DNA from: Paenibacillus sp. PAMC 26794 | GTDB lineage: Bacteria; Bacillota; Bacilli; Paenibacillales; Paenibacillaceae | Direction of reading: 5' to 3' | DNA length: 64,000 bases | Assembly (NCBI RefSeq): GCF_000316035.1 | Contig: NZ_ANHX01000004.1 | Location: 248,001-312,000, forward strand | Part shown: piece after piece, positions 28,289 to 37,617 of the stretch | Layout: the number at the start of each line of letters is the position of its first letter | Numbering within the stretch: the stretch's first letter is position 1 | Program-made: the position numbers and the translations under genes | The notes under the pieces: generated by a model | What the model was told of the DNA's origin: nothing | Databases searched by the model: none | Seen by the model: the letters and a program-made list of their open reading frames with translations, nothing else

Positions 28289-31209
28289 TGGGGCTGCCAT
28301 TGCTTCGGCTGCTGTTCCGCAAAATGTGGAACACGCGCTGGATGACCTTCAGCACACTGATCGGATTGATTGTGGCGGTAGCGTTCACCGTCAGTATTCC
28401 AATGTATGCCGATGGTGCGTTGAAACGGGTCGTTGCGCAAACGCTGCAGGATAACAGTGAAGGGTTGCCAGCCGGTTCGTTGCTTATGAGTTATCAGGCA
28501 CCTGGTGGCGTGAAGACAGATACACGGGGTCTGGACGAAGTAGATCGTTATATTCGTGAGGATGTTCCTCGCGATATTGGTTTTCCTTTTCATACGTATG
28601 TGAATTCGAGATCCATTCGCAGCACAGAGGTGAGCCCGGAGGATCCAACCAAAGTGGATGCCAGCAGGGCGCGCAGTATGAGTCTGGGTACGATGAGTGG
28701 GCTGGATGCACAGGTGAATTACTCTGCCGGGGTGAAACCTGGAAACCAGGTCAAAGATGACATGATCGAGGCAGTCATGTTGGAAGAGGGTATGTACCGT
28801 AACGACCTGCATATCGGTGACATTCTGGAATATCCGGTGTATAGCGGTCTTGATATCACGTTACGTGTGAAGATCACGGGTTCCTTCAAGGCGGATGATC
28901 CAAACAGCCCTTACTGGGTACAAGGATTTGACGGCATGATGAATGGACTTTACGTGGATGAATCGGTTTTTAATGATGTTTTACTGAAGGAAAAAGGGAT
29001 TCCACTTCAGAGTTCACGTTGGTATTATGCCTTTGATCTCAAAGAAATTCAAACCAGCCAGTTATCAGGTCTGACTTCCATGCTGGAAAGGCTGGATATC
29101 GATCTGTATCAGCGACTGAAAGATACAAAAGTGGACATCACCTTTGGTGATCTGCTCAAGCAGTTCCGCAGTCAGAGTCTGCAATTGCAGACCACGCTGT
29201 TTACCTTGGCAGCACCGATGATTGCGATGGTCTTTTATTTTATTGCAATGAACGCCAGACAGTCATTACAGAAGCAAGAGAGTGATATTGCGGTATTGCG
29301 CAGTCGTGGAGCTTCAGCTCGGCAGATCTTCTCTCTCTACCTGCTTGAAGGCATATTTCTGGGCGCTATTGCGCTGGTTATTGGGCCGTTTCTCGGTTGG
29401 TTCATGGCCAAGAGTATCGGTTCAGCAAGTGGCTTTCTCTCGTTCGTAGATCGGAAGTCCATTCCGATCGGTGTATCCAAAGAAGCTATTCTCCTGGGCG
29501 TAGCAGCGGTCCTTGTTGCGATCATCGCATCACTTATCCCTGCGATAACCTATGCAAGGGCAACCATTGTATCTGCCAAACGGCGGCAAGCACGTACAGA
29601 CCGCGCTCCAGTATGGCAACGCTGGTTCCTGGATGTTGTGTTGCTGGGTCTGGCTGGATATGGATACTACCTGTTCTATGAACGTCAGATGTTGACCTTC
29701 CAGACAGGAATGACAACCGATCAGTTGCAGGTACAGCCGTTTTTATTCTTTGTACCCGCACTCGCGATCTTTGCGCTCGGACTATTCTTCCTGCGTTTGT
29801 TCCCGTGGATATTAAAGCTTATTCAGCTGCTCGGTCGCAAATTTCTCCCGGTCCCGCTGTATCTGACATTAACACAGCTATCGCGTTCATCTTCTTCATA
29901 TTATCCGCTGATGATCCTCCTTGTACTGACACTGGGACTTGGAGTGTACAACTCAGCTGCGGCTCGGACGATTGATCTGAATTCCACTGAGCGTACCTTG
30001 TACCGTTATGGTTCTGATGTGATTATGCAGACTGTGTGGGAAGGAACACCTGAGGTTAAACCCGGTGGTTCCGGACAGAACGGCGGTACGGGTGGAGGTC
30101 AACAAGGTGGTGGCAATGGAGGAGGAGGTTCTGCTGGTGGTGGTTCCGGCGGAGGCAACGGCGGTGGAGGTGCTCCAGGTGGTGGCGGCGGTTCTTCGCA
30201 GCCATCCAAAGTCATTTACTCTGAACCTCCATTCGAAGTATTCCGCAGATTAGACGGGGTTGAACATGCAGCACGCGTGCTGCAGACCAAAGGCAATATT
30301 ATCGTCTCTGGTAAATCGGGCGGACAGGGGATGCTGGTCGGAATTGATAATGTGGACTTTGCTCAAGTGGCATGGTTCCGCAACGATCTGTTCCCGGCAC
30401 ATCCCTACAAGTACCTTGACTTGCTTGGTAAATATGAAGGGGCTGTATTGATCTCTTCCAAATTTGCTGACAAGTTCAAACTCAAAACTGGAGATCTCGT
30501 CTCCATGGGTGTACAGGGACAGGCGATTGAATTCGTCGTGTTTGGGATCATTCCTTACTGGCCCGCCCAGTATCCGGATCAGATGCCATTTTTCGTGGCG
30601 AATCTGGATTATATCTATGATCAGGTACCTTTGATTCCTTATGAGGTGTGGCTGAAAATGGAACCGGATGCCAAAGTGGCTCCACTAATGGAGAAACTCG
30701 CAGCAGAAGGCATTGAGTTATCATCTGTACGTGACGTACGCACCGAATTGGTATCTCAGGCTAAACATCCGTCACGAGGTGGCGTATTCGGGATTCTAAG
30801 CCTTGGGTTCCTGGTATCCGTTATTATCTCGTTGATCGGATACGTGCTGTACTGGTTCTTCAACCTGTCCGGACGTGTTGTGCAATTTGGTGTATTACGG
30901 GCCATGGGGTTATCCCGGGCACAACTGAGTGGCATGCTGCTGCTTGAACAGGTGTTCACAGCGGGACTGTCGATCCTGCTAGGTATTGGGATTGGTCAGG
31001 TATCCAGTCGTTTATTCCTGCCATTCCTGCAAACGACGGATAATGTATCTGCTCAGGTACCTCCGTTCCGGATTGTGTTTGAACAGCAAGATATGTTGCA
31101 ACTGTATGGGGTCACTGTAGTGATGCTGGTCATTGGTGCAACGATGTTACTCTGGCAGATTCGCAGATTGCGGGTTCACCAGGCAGTCAAAATGGGAGAG
31201 GAGAGGTAA
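28288..31209 (+). CDS. Large FtsX-like ABC permease with Gly-rich insert
   Basis: A 973-residue protein. An N-terminal membrane helix (about 17-38) is followed by an outside domain and a first FtsX-like block of membrane helices (about 300-450). More helices follow (about 480-575), then a second outside domain and three C-terminal helices (about 850-965). Between the blocks lies a roughly 50-residue segment of mostly Gly with Ser, Asn and Gln (about 592-641). This two-FtsX layout resembles MacB/LolCE-type exporters in Gram-positives. It is coupled to the adaptor by TAATG and followed 2 bp later by a second ATPase. The substrate is unknown. Confidence 0.88.
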   Translation: MGLPLLRLLFRKMWNTRWMTFSTLIGLIVAVAFTVSIPMYADGALKRVVAQTLQDNSEGLPAGSLLMSYQAPGGVKTDTRGLDEVDRYIREDVPRDIGFPFHTYVNSRSIRSTEVSPEDPTKVDASRARSMSLGTMSGLDAQVNYSAGVKPGNQVKDDMIEAVMLEEGMYRNDLHIGDILEYPVYSGLDITLRVKITGSFKADDPNSPYWVQGFDGMMNGLYVDESVFNDVLLKEKGIPLQSSRWYYAFDLKEIQTSQLSGLTSMLERLDIDLYQRLKDTKVDITFGDLLKQFRSQSLQLQTTLFTLAAPMIAMVFYFIAMNARQSLQKQESDIAVLRSRGASARQIFSLYLLEGIFLGAIALVIGPFLGWFMAKSIGSASGFLSFVDRKSIPIGVSKEAILLGVAAVLVAIIASLIPAITYARATIVSAKRRQARTDRAPVWQRWFLDVVLLGLAGYGYYLFYERQMLTFQTGMTTDQLQVQPFLFFVPALAIFALGLFFLRLFPWILKLIQLLGRKFLPVPLYLTLTQLSRSSSSYYPLMILLVLTLGLGVYNSAAARTIDLNSTERTLYRYGSDVIMQTVWEGTPEVKPGGSGQNGGTGGGQQGGGNGGGGSAGGGSGGGNGGGGAPGGGGGSSQPSKVIYSEPPFEVFRRLDGVEHAARVLQTKGNIIVSGKSGGQGMLVGIDNVDFAQVAWFRNDLFPAHPYKYLDLLGKYEGAVLISSKFADKFKLKTGDLVSMGVQGQAIEFVVFGIIPYWPAQYPDQMPFFVANLDYIYDQVPLIPYEVWLKMEPDAKVAPLMEKLAAEGIELSSVRDVRTELVSQAKHPSRGGVFGILSLGFLVSVIISLIGYVLYWFFNLSGRVVQFGVLRAMGLSRAQLSGMLLLEQVFTAGLSILLGIGIGQVSSRLFLPFLQTTDNVSAQVPPFRIVFEQQDMLQLYGVTVVMLVIGATMLLWQIRRLRVHQAVKMGEER

Positions 31210-31211
31210 AC

Positions 31212-32078
31212 GTGATCCAATGCGAAGGACTTGTCAAAATTTTTAAATCCAGCGATGTGGAAGTCGTTGCCCTTCAGGGTCTCAACCTGACTGTCAATCA
31301 AGGTGAAATGATGGCCATCATCGGGAACAGCGGTAGCGGTAAATCCACGCTGCTGAATATTCTGGGCGGACTTGATCGTCCTACAGCTGGTACGGCTGTT
31401 GTGGGAGACTGGGATTTGCTGAAAATGACAGATGCCCAATTGGTCGAATACAAACGTCATACGGTAGGTTTTATCTGGCAAAATAACGGTCGTAACTTGC
31501 TGCCTTATCTCACTGCACTGGAAAATGTGGAGACTCCCATGATTCTGGGAGGCAAGCGTGATCGTGCTTACGCGAAACAGTTGCTCGAATGGGTAGGCCT
31601 TAAGGATCGGATGCATAACAAATTGCATCAATTGTCAGGAGGAGAGCAGCAACGGGTAGCGATTGCGATCTCATTATCCAATCGTCCCAAAATTCTGCTT
31701 GCAGATGAACCAACCGGTTCGGTCGATTCCGAGACATGTGATACAATCATGGGCATTTTCCGAAGAATGAACAAGGAACTCGGCGTTACGATTGTCATCG
31801 TTACCCATGACTTGACGCTAGCTGGCAAGGTAGACCGGATCGTAGCGATCCGGGACGGCTTGACCAGTACTGAGTTTGTGAAGCGCAACCCGAATCTGGA
31901 TGATGAACACAACTTGTCCGAGGCGGGTATGCCAGACATCCATGAAGCATTTGTCATTATAGACCGTGCAGGGCGACTTCAGGTGCCAAAAGAGTATCTG
32001 GAGGCCTTATCTATTGATAACCGGGCTACATTGGAATTTGACGGTGAACGCATTGTTATTACACCGCCAAGATTATAA
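31212..32078 (+). CDS. Second ABC ATPase with C-terminal AbrB/SpoVT-like segment
   Basis: A 288-residue protein with a complete MacB/LolD-type ABC domain: Walker A GNSGSGKST, Q-loop FIWQNNGRN, signature LSGGEQQR, Walker B ILLADEPTGSVD and switch VTHD. Its final 45 residues (about 244-288) read like a swapped-hairpin AbrB domain: IIDRAGRLQVPKEYLEAL followed by IDNRATLEFDGERIVITPP. Such a fusion is uncommon; the segment could bind DNA, or dimerise the ATPase. GTG 31212 starts 2 bp after the permease stop, with gagagg as ribosome site. Confidence 0.85.
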   Translation: MIQCEGLVKIFKSSDVEVVALQGLNLTVNQGEMMAIIGNSGSGKSTLLNILGGLDRPTAGTAVVGDWDLLKMTDAQLVEYKRHTVGFIWQNNGRNLLPYLTALENVETPMILGGKRDRAYAKQLLEWVGLKDRMHNKLHQLSGGEQQRVAIAISLSNRPKILLADEPTGSVDSETCDTIMGIFRRMNKELGVTIVIVTHDLTLAGKVDRIVAIRDGLTSTEFVKRNPNLDDEHNLSEAGMPDIHEAFVIIDRAGRLQVPKEYLEALSIDNRATLEFDGERIVITPPRL

Positions 32079-32098
32079 TTAAGAGGGGGAACTGGGAT

Positions 32099-33550
32099 AT
32101 GAAGAACAGTATGTGGGGAAAACGTGTTTTGGCCGTCATGGCTACAGCAACGCTGGCAATGCCGCTGATTGCCGGTTGTACGGCAAGTGAGGCCAAGGAT
32201 ACGGAGCAGCGCGTATTGCGTGTGGCTACGATGTGGGGCGGACAGGATGACAGTTACTTCCGTCAGCAATTTACCGATGCTTTTGAACTGACACACCCCA
32301 ATGTAACGATCGAGATTGTAGCTGCCGTTGATCAGAGTAGCATGTATGGGTATGGCAACACCGAAGAACAGCAGGAAGTTCCGGATACGATGGAAAGTCT
32401 GAAGAAGATTATGACTGGCGATAATCCGGTTGACGTCATCGTGGCGGATACCTCTACAGTGAAATCATTAATTCAGGAGAATCTGGTGAAACAGCTGGAC
32501 CCACTGATGCAGGAAGACAAGTTTGACACCAGTGATATCGTGCCTAGTGTGCTGGAGGGAATTAAGGACCTTGGGGACCAGAGCATCTATGCATTGACAC
32601 CAACGTTTTCCTCCTCCGCTTTGTTCTATAACAAGGGTATGTTTGAAAAAGCAGGTGTGGAACCGCCAACGGACAATATGACTTGGGACGATATCTTCAA
32701 TTTGGGTACCCGACTTACAAAAGGCGAGGGTAAAGATCACGTATTTGGTTTCACCTTCACGACATATCAGGGTGGTTCGCCGTACTACTCCATGCAGCAG
32801 TACTACAGCTCGTTGCAGCTGAAGACGTTTGATGACAAAGCAGAGAAGATGACAGTAGATTCTCCTCAATGGGAGAAAGTGTGGAGCACTATCAGCAAAC
32901 TTGCGATTGACAAAGTTATCCCTAAAGGAGACGAACCGCAGGATCAGAATCCGAGTGGACGTTATGATCCAATACAGGGTGACCTGTTCCTGAGCGGCAA
33001 GGCAGCCATGGCTATTGGTGATTACAGCTATATTAATCAATTAATTGATGCCAATAAAAATGCGGATAAAATGAAAGACTTTACGAAAGTGGATTGGGAT
33101 GTGGTAACACCTCCAGTTCACCCGGAAGCTCCTGAAATTGGAGGTAGCATCTACCTGAGCAATCTCATGGCAATCAATAGTGCGGCTCAGAACCCGGATG
33201 ATGCGTGGGAACTGATCAAGTACATGAACAGTGAAGATTGGGCTAAAATCAAGGCGCGTAGCAGCTATGAGATGGTATCCCGGAAGAGCTTCATCAAGCC
33301 AAAAGATGGCCTGGATTACAACATTCAAGCATTCTATTCTTTGAAGCCGATTCCGCCAACCAATACCAATCTGGATAAAATGTATCAAAAATCCCCAGGC
33401 TTATGGCAAGTCAATGAAAAAGGTATGGAATATTTCAACCAGGTACTAGAGAACAAAAAGACACCAAAAGAAGCGCTTGGTGAGTGGGCAGCTAAAGGAA
33501 ACGAGATGCTGGAGAAATTGAAAAAGGATCCTAAAGCTACGTTTCAATGA
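32099..33550 (+). CDS. Extracellular solute-binding lipoprotein (family 1)
   Basis: A 483-residue protein. The lipoprotein signal peptide ends in lipobox IAGC (Cys about 27). The mature part has the two-lobed family 1 fold, with the recognisable LFYNKGMFEKAGVEPP...TWDD block and SGKAAMAIGDYSY. Family 1 proteins normally deliver sugars or peptides to MalFG-type importers, yet no such permease lies nearby. It ends an operon of export-type components, 21 bp after the second ATPase, with an aagaggggga ribosome site. It may be a sensor or an accessory binding subunit. Confidence 0.87.
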   Translation: MKNSMWGKRVLAVMATATLAMPLIAGCTASEAKDTEQRVLRVATMWGGQDDSYFRQQFTDAFELTHPNVTIEIVAAVDQSSMYGYGNTEEQQEVPDTMESLKKIMTGDNPVDVIVADTSTVKSLIQENLVKQLDPLMQEDKFDTSDIVPSVLEGIKDLGDQSIYALTPTFSSSALFYNKGMFEKAGVEPPTDNMTWDDIFNLGTRLTKGEGKDHVFGFTFTTYQGGSPYYSMQQYYSSLQLKTFDDKAEKMTVDSPQWEKVWSTISKLAIDKVIPKGDEPQDQNPSGRYDPIQGDLFLSGKAAMAIGDYSYINQLIDANKNADKMKDFTKVDWDVVTPPVHPEAPEIGGSIYLSNLMAINSAAQNPDDAWELIKYMNSEDWAKIKARSSYEMVSRKSFIKPKDGLDYNIQAFYSLKPIPPTNTNLDKMYQKSPGLWQVNEKGMEYFNQVLENKKTPKEALGEWAAKGNEMLEKLKKDPKATFQ

Positions 33551-33583
33551 GATTTGATGAAGTAGTCATATCATAAGTTAAGG

Positions 33584-33620
33584 ATAGCCGCTGAAGATTT
33601 TAATCTTTGGCGGCTATTTT
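33584..33620 (+). terminator. Terminator of the ABC operon
   Basis: Stem atagccgc/ggcggctat with a short AT-rich inner helix is followed by TTTTT. Confidence 0.85.
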
Positions 33621-33683
33621 TATGAAAATGGGGTATTCTACAAAAAGCAGGAATAAATGACGACTCCGGAAAGGACGAGCGGT

Positions 33684-33848
33684 ATGCACTGGGTATATTT
33701 CAGCAAGTTGTATGCAACCAAATTTCAGGCAGGATGTCTGGCCAAACGTATGGAGCAGGATGGATGGATTTACGGTCATAATGAACCAGCAGAAGTGGAA
33801 GTTTATCGATCACGCAAAGGACGTTATGGTGTACGTTTTATTCCCTGA
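33684..33848 (+). CDS. Small conserved-looking protein of unknown function
   Basis: A 54-residue soluble protein rich in aromatic and basic residues (MHWVYFSKLYATKF start, RSRKGRYGVRFIP end). The spacing of aromatic residues and YGVRF end resemble a small alpha/beta fold, but I do not recognise the family. ATG 33684 has an aaagga ribosome site about 9 nt upstream; in-frame ATG 33657 is less well placed. It stands alone between a terminator and a tRNA promoter. Confidence 0.55.
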   Translation: MHWVYFSKLYATKFQAGCLAKRMEQDGWIYGHNEPAEVEVYRSRKGRYGVRFIP

Positions 33849-33857
33849 CATTACCCC

Positions 33858-33887
33858 TTGACTTATTGGGATAGAATGGTGTATATT
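33858..33887 (+). promoter_or_regulatory. Promoter of the tRNA pair
   Basis: TTGACT (33858-33863), an 18-bp spacer and TATATT (33882-33887) lie about 32 bp before tRNA-fMet. Confidence 0.65.
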
Positions 33888-33919
33888 AATTAAGTCGCTG
33901 TTTTAATATTTCTTACTGA

Positions 33920-33993
<74 letters not shown>

Positions 33994-34049
33994 TTTAGTT
34001 TCACTTGGATGATTCACAGCCATCATCTGCACGTTATACATTATGTCTA

Positions 34050-34123
34050 GGGCCCTTAGCTCAGTTGGTTAGAGCGGTCGGCTCATAACCGATTGGTCAC
34101 AGGTTCGAGTCCTGTAGGGCCCA
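34050..34123 (+). tRNA. tRNA-Ile2 (CAT, lysidine-modified type)
   Basis: A 74-nt cloverleaf with acceptor gggccct/agggccc and anticodon CAT in the loop context ggCTCATAAcc. This body and loop resemble Bacillus tRNA-Ile2, whose C34 is changed to lysidine by TilS to read AUA, rather than elongator tRNA-Met. An elongator Met assignment is the alternative. Confidence 0.8.
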
Positions 34124-34132
34124 TACTCTTAA

Positions 34133-34159
34133 AACCCTTGCCTAGCAAGGGTTTTTTTT
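34133..34159 (+). terminator. Terminator of the tRNA pair
   Basis: Stem aacccttg/caagggtt with a short loop is followed by six or more T. Confidence 0.93.
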
Positions 34160-34267
34160 CTGTCTGCATGTAAGCTCTGGAGTAAAAGGTATCTTGTTAA
34201 TGGTGTCTTTCTAGTATGCCCTTTTTTTCGAATCACGTTGTATGTCCATGCCATATCTCAAATCTCG

Positions 34268-34276
34268 CATATACTA
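34268..34276 (+). promoter_or_regulatory. Possible sporulation (sigma-K/E-like) -10 box
   Basis: catatacta fits CATAnnnTA and lies 31 bp before the ATG of the next gene. I could not assign a convincing -35 box. Confidence 0.3.
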
Positions 34277-34306
34277 CCTTATCCCAACCCATAGGAGGTA
34301 GATTTC

Positions 34307-34729
34307 ATGAGTCAATTTCTTGATGCAAGAACATCTCAGAATGCGAGTTTGGCTAACTCTATTGCAATACCAATCCTGGTAATTGACACACCGCAATTAT
34401 TCGGCCAGATTGGTCTGCAAACAGCAGGAGCAGGGGCAAACCCACGGGTACAATTCTCGGGGACGGTATCACTGCAACTTCCATTAGCACTCGTAAGTGT
34501 AACCATCACGATTGTCAGGGGGACGTTGTCAACCGATCCCGTTATCTATTCTGCATCCTCTACGTTCAGCTTGAGTGTTCTGGCCCCTCAGGTTATTACG
34601 TTCTCCGCGAGTGATTTCAATCCACCGATCACGCCTCAATTGACGTACACTGCATTTATCAGCTCCAACTTGCTCGGAACGATCCGTGTAGGCCCTGAGA
34701 GCTTTGACGGAGCCTTGTATTCCGACTAA
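34307..34729 (+). CDS. Beta-rich protein of unknown function
   Basis: A 140-residue protein with no signal peptide, very rich in Ser, Thr, Ala and aliphatic residues and nearly free of Cys and Trp. Alternating hydrophobic stretches (PRVQFSGTVSLQLPLALVSVTITIV, shown here in part as VSVTITIV) suggest a jelly-roll or beta-sandwich. Such small proteins occur on spore surfaces of Bacilli, and the CATAnnnTA box upstream fits that, but this is an inference. A perfect aggagg (34293-34298) precedes ATG 34307 by 8 nt. A strong terminator follows. Confidence 0.6.
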   Translation: MSQFLDARTSQNASLANSIAIPILVIDTPQLFGQIGLQTAGAGANPRVQFSGTVSLQLPLALVSVTITIVRGTLSTDPVIYSASSTFSLSVLAPQVITFSASDFNPPITPQLTYTAFISSNLLGTIRVGPESFDGALYSD

Positions 34730-34750
34730 TTAAATGAAAGACATCAATTG

Positions 34751-34776
34751 ACCTGCCCTCAAAAGCAGGTTTTTTT
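34751..34776 (+). terminator. Terminator after the beta-rich protein gene
   Basis: Stem acctgc/gcaggt with an eight-base loop is followed by six or more T. Confidence 0.88.
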
Positions 34777-34924
34777 CTTGTTGAAGGGGAAAACTGAACT
34801 TCACCGAGTAGGTAGGGTTCTATGATATAATGCATTACAGAGATTGAATGGTATTGGACATCAAATAGTACGTGAACATCTGAGAAACGTATGAAATTAG
34901 TGATAGAAAGCAGGTTTCCGTTTA

Positions 34925-36475
34925 ATGACGTCAAATGAAAGTCAACGTTTTCGTTACAGTGAAGCTCCGGTCTGGGATTGGCAGAGAGCTTATTATGAAC
35001 AGAAGGGGTTACAAGCTTGGACAGAGAACCAAGTCCCTCAATATATTACCAGTAATCCGATGATTGCCACGGCGTATGCTGAGATGATTTTTGGCTTTCT
35101 TCAGGACCTCGCTAACAAGGGACAGGTTACCGAGACCGTGACCATTCTGGAACTCGGGGCGGGCGTAGGGCGTTTAGCACATCAGGTTCTTCTAAAACTG
35201 CTTGAGTTAAAGGAATTCGCTGGCATACAGTTACCGCCTTTCAGATATGTGATGACGGATCTCGTAGCGGAGAATGTGCTGGGTTGGCAGGAGCATCCAT
35301 CCATGCAATCCTTTATTCAACAAGGTATAGTCGATTTTGCACGTTTTGACGCTGTCGCGGATACGGAATTGAATCTGGTCGTCGCAGGCACGGTTATTCG
35401 GCCCGGTGATCTTAAACAACCGTTGTTGTTGATTGCCAATTACTTTTTTGACAGTATTCCGCAGGAATTAATCTACATTGGGGATGGCGAGATATACGAG
35501 TGTGATCTGCTTGTACAGTCTCCGGATCGTCGTCTTGATCTTGAGCCCGCTGAGATGCTGAAGAACATGACGCTGAGTTATGAGTATCGCCGAGCACCGG
35601 AATACAGTGCAGATAACTATCCGTATCAGGAACTTATCACATTGTACAAAGAGGAACTGGAGGATTCGCACATTCTGTTCCCTGCAATCGGGTTGTCCTG
35701 TCTCGAACGGTTGAACAAGCTGTCACAGTCAGGTTATGTGTTGATTACCGCTGATAAAGGGGATCATCGCCTGGATAACTGGAAGTTCGCAGAGCCACCT
35801 GAATTCGTTCTTCACGGGAGTTTTTCTCTAACCGCTAACTACCATGCCATTCAATATGTCTTGGAACAACAGGGTGCCCTTACACGATTCACAACACATC
35901 ATTATAAAGATCTGAATGTTGGCTGCATGTTGATGGTGGACGAACCCATCAGTTATGTGAACACACGTCTGGCCTACCATCGATTTGTTGAACGTTTTGG
36001 ACCGGATGACTTTTTCAGCATGAAACAATGGATAGACCAACGGATCGAAAGTATGGAGTTGAAGCATATTTTGCCGTTTTGGCGTCTGGGTGGATATGAT
36101 GCCGAGTTCCTGATCCACAGTGCGACGCACATTTCCAGTCTTCTTCCTGATGCAAGTGATGAGGAAATGCTCGATATTCAGTCTGGAATTCATACGATGT
36201 GGTCGTCCTACTATGTGATGGAGCAGCAAGGAGGGCTCGCATTTCTGGCAGGGCAGCTATTATATGAGATGTATATGTATGAGGATGCAAAACGGTTTCT
36301 GGAGATATCATTGGTTGCAGATCCGAGTAACCATAATCCAGCCGTCTTATACGATTTGGCTGTGTGCTGCTATGAACTTGAACTGGAAGAAGAAACACTG
36401 TCATATACCCATAAAGTATTGGCTCTGGAACCTGATCATGAAGAGGCAGGGGATTTACTGAGGAGTTTCGAGTGA
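34925..36475 (+). CDS. MidA/NDUFAF7-like SAM-dependent methyltransferase with C-terminal TPR region
   Basis: A 516-residue protein. The SAM-binding glycine loop is ILELGAGVGRLAHQ (about 74-87). The segments NYFFDSIPQELIY and VLITADKGDH match the MidA/NDUFAF7 layout, whose eukaryotic members methylate a complex I subunit. The last 110 residues hold TPR-like helices (AKRFLEISLVADPSNHNPAVLYDLAV and following). The bacterial substrate is unknown. The gene stands alone between two terminators; the ribosome site is weak (agcagg, 13 nt upstream). Confidence 0.75.
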   Translation: MTSNESQRFRYSEAPVWDWQRAYYEQKGLQAWTENQVPQYITSNPMIATAYAEMIFGFLQDLANKGQVTETVTILELGAGVGRLAHQVLLKLLELKEFAGIQLPPFRYVMTDLVAENVLGWQEHPSMQSFIQQGIVDFARFDAVADTELNLVVAGTVIRPGDLKQPLLLIANYFFDSIPQELIYIGDGEIYECDLLVQSPDRRLDLEPAEMLKNMTLSYEYRRAPEYSADNYPYQELITLYKEELEDSHILFPAIGLSCLERLNKLSQSGYVLITADKGDHRLDNWKFAEPPEFVLHGSFSLTANYHAIQYVLEQQGALTRFTTHHYKDLNVGCMLMVDEPISYVNTRLAYHRFVERFGPDDFFSMKQWIDQRIESMELKHILPFWRLGGYDAEFLIHSATHISSLLPDASDEEMLDIQSGIHTMWSSYYVMEQQGGLAFLAGQLLYEMYMYEDAKRFLEISLVADPSNHNPAVLYDLAVCCYELELEEETLSYTHKVLALEPDHEEAGDLLRSFE

Positions 36476-36494
36476 TATTTTTATAGGCTAATAA

Positions 36495-36536
36495 ACAGTA
36501 CGGCTCCGTATGAATACGGGGTTGCGCTGTTTTTTT
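36495..36536 (+). terminator. Terminator after the methyltransferase gene
   Basis: An imperfect stem acagtacggctccgta/tacggggttgcgctgt is followed by seven T. Confidence 0.75.
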
Positions 36537-36655
36537 ATTGGACTGAAATGAGTTGAGATACAAATGAAAGAATATAATTCTTTAATTTACATAATGACCC
36601 ATTATAGATATACTTTTCATATAACTCACTTCAATATTTTAAGGAGGATATGTAA

Positions 36656-37471
36656 ATGAAGAGTAAATTAGTTTTAATTTTGACGTTTTGTCTCGTGTTT
36701 CTGATCCCTTCAGAATTAGTAGAAGGAAAATCAAGCCAGGTCGGTTCGAGTGGTTTGTATGAAGTTAGTACCGGAGTATCGTTATATGCCGAAATACAAG
36801 GAATAAAACATTCTTTTCCCACGGTAGTTTTTATTAGTGGATATGGAGATAGTTCAACGATCTGGTCGGGAGTTCAATCTGAGATAGCAAAGCATACTTT
36901 GACAGTATCTTATGATCGTGCTGGACTTGGACTTAGCGGAGACACAAATAAAGATAAAACGACGAAACAACAAGTGAAAGAATTGCATAAGTTGCTAAGA
37001 AAAGCGAATATACCTGGTCCATATTTACTGGTTGGACATAGTATTGGTGGTTTGAATGTCAGAGCATTTGCTGATCGTTATACTTCTGAAGTGGCTGGCG
37101 CAGTTCTGATAGACTCTTCTCATGAAAATCAGGAAGAGGCAATTTTGGCAACACTGCCACCAGAGATTATAGACTTATACAAGTCGCAGTTTTCAACAGA
37201 GGGTGACTATACGGAAGTGACAAAAAGCTTTTCATTTGTTGGTAAAATACGGGAAAATGATGCATTGCGCCATACTCCATTAACGGTGATTTCAGCGACG
37301 GAACACGGAATGGGTCCTGAGATGGAAGTGAAGTGGGCAGAATTGCAAGAAGACCTGGCTACTCTATCCGATAAAGCCAATCATATTACCGTCGAAGGTT
37401 CTGGCCATTACGTACATTTAGAGAATCCTGCACTTGTTATAGATGAGATTATTTCGTTGCTTAGGGATTGA
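36656..37471 (+). CDS. Secreted alpha/beta hydrolase
   Basis: A 271-residue protein. A signal peptide (residues 1-24, hydrophobic core LVLILTFCLVFLI, then VEGKSS) is followed by an alpha/beta-hydrolase fold. Nucleophile serine lies in VGHSIGG, the oxyanion strand is VVFISGYGDSS, and the catalytic histidine is in GSGHYVHLENP. The substrate is unknown; esterase or lipase-like activity is likely. Ribosome site aaggagg precedes ATG 36656. The gene and its flanks (36540-37800) are visibly AT-richer than the neighbours, which suggests recent acquisition. Confidence 0.87.
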   Translation: MKSKLVLILTFCLVFLIPSELVEGKSSQVGSSGLYEVSTGVSLYAEIQGIKHSFPTVVFISGYGDSSTIWSGVQSEIAKHTLTVSYDRAGLGLSGDTNKDKTTKQQVKELHKLLRKANIPGPYLLVGHSIGGLNVRAFADRYTSEVAGAVLIDSSHENQEEAILATLPPEIIDLYKSQFSTEGDYTEVTKSFSFVGKIRENDALRHTPLTVISATEHGMGPEMEVKWAELQEDLATLSDKANHITVEGSGHYVHLENPALVIDEIISLLRD

Positions 37472-37617
37472 AGTAGTTGGATAAAGAGAAGTGATACTAG
37501 GATTAATATGCATGGACGATGTTGTTGGGTTATCAAAATTGAAACTTATGTTCTTTTTAATCATATTAATGGGATATTCAACCAATCATCTATTTTAACA
37601 GCAAAGGAGACAAAGAC

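Noticed and set aside
34050-34123. Second elongator or initiator tRNA-Met
   Set aside because: It lacks initiator marks, and the body resembles tRNA-Ile2 with a lysidine-type anticodon loop.
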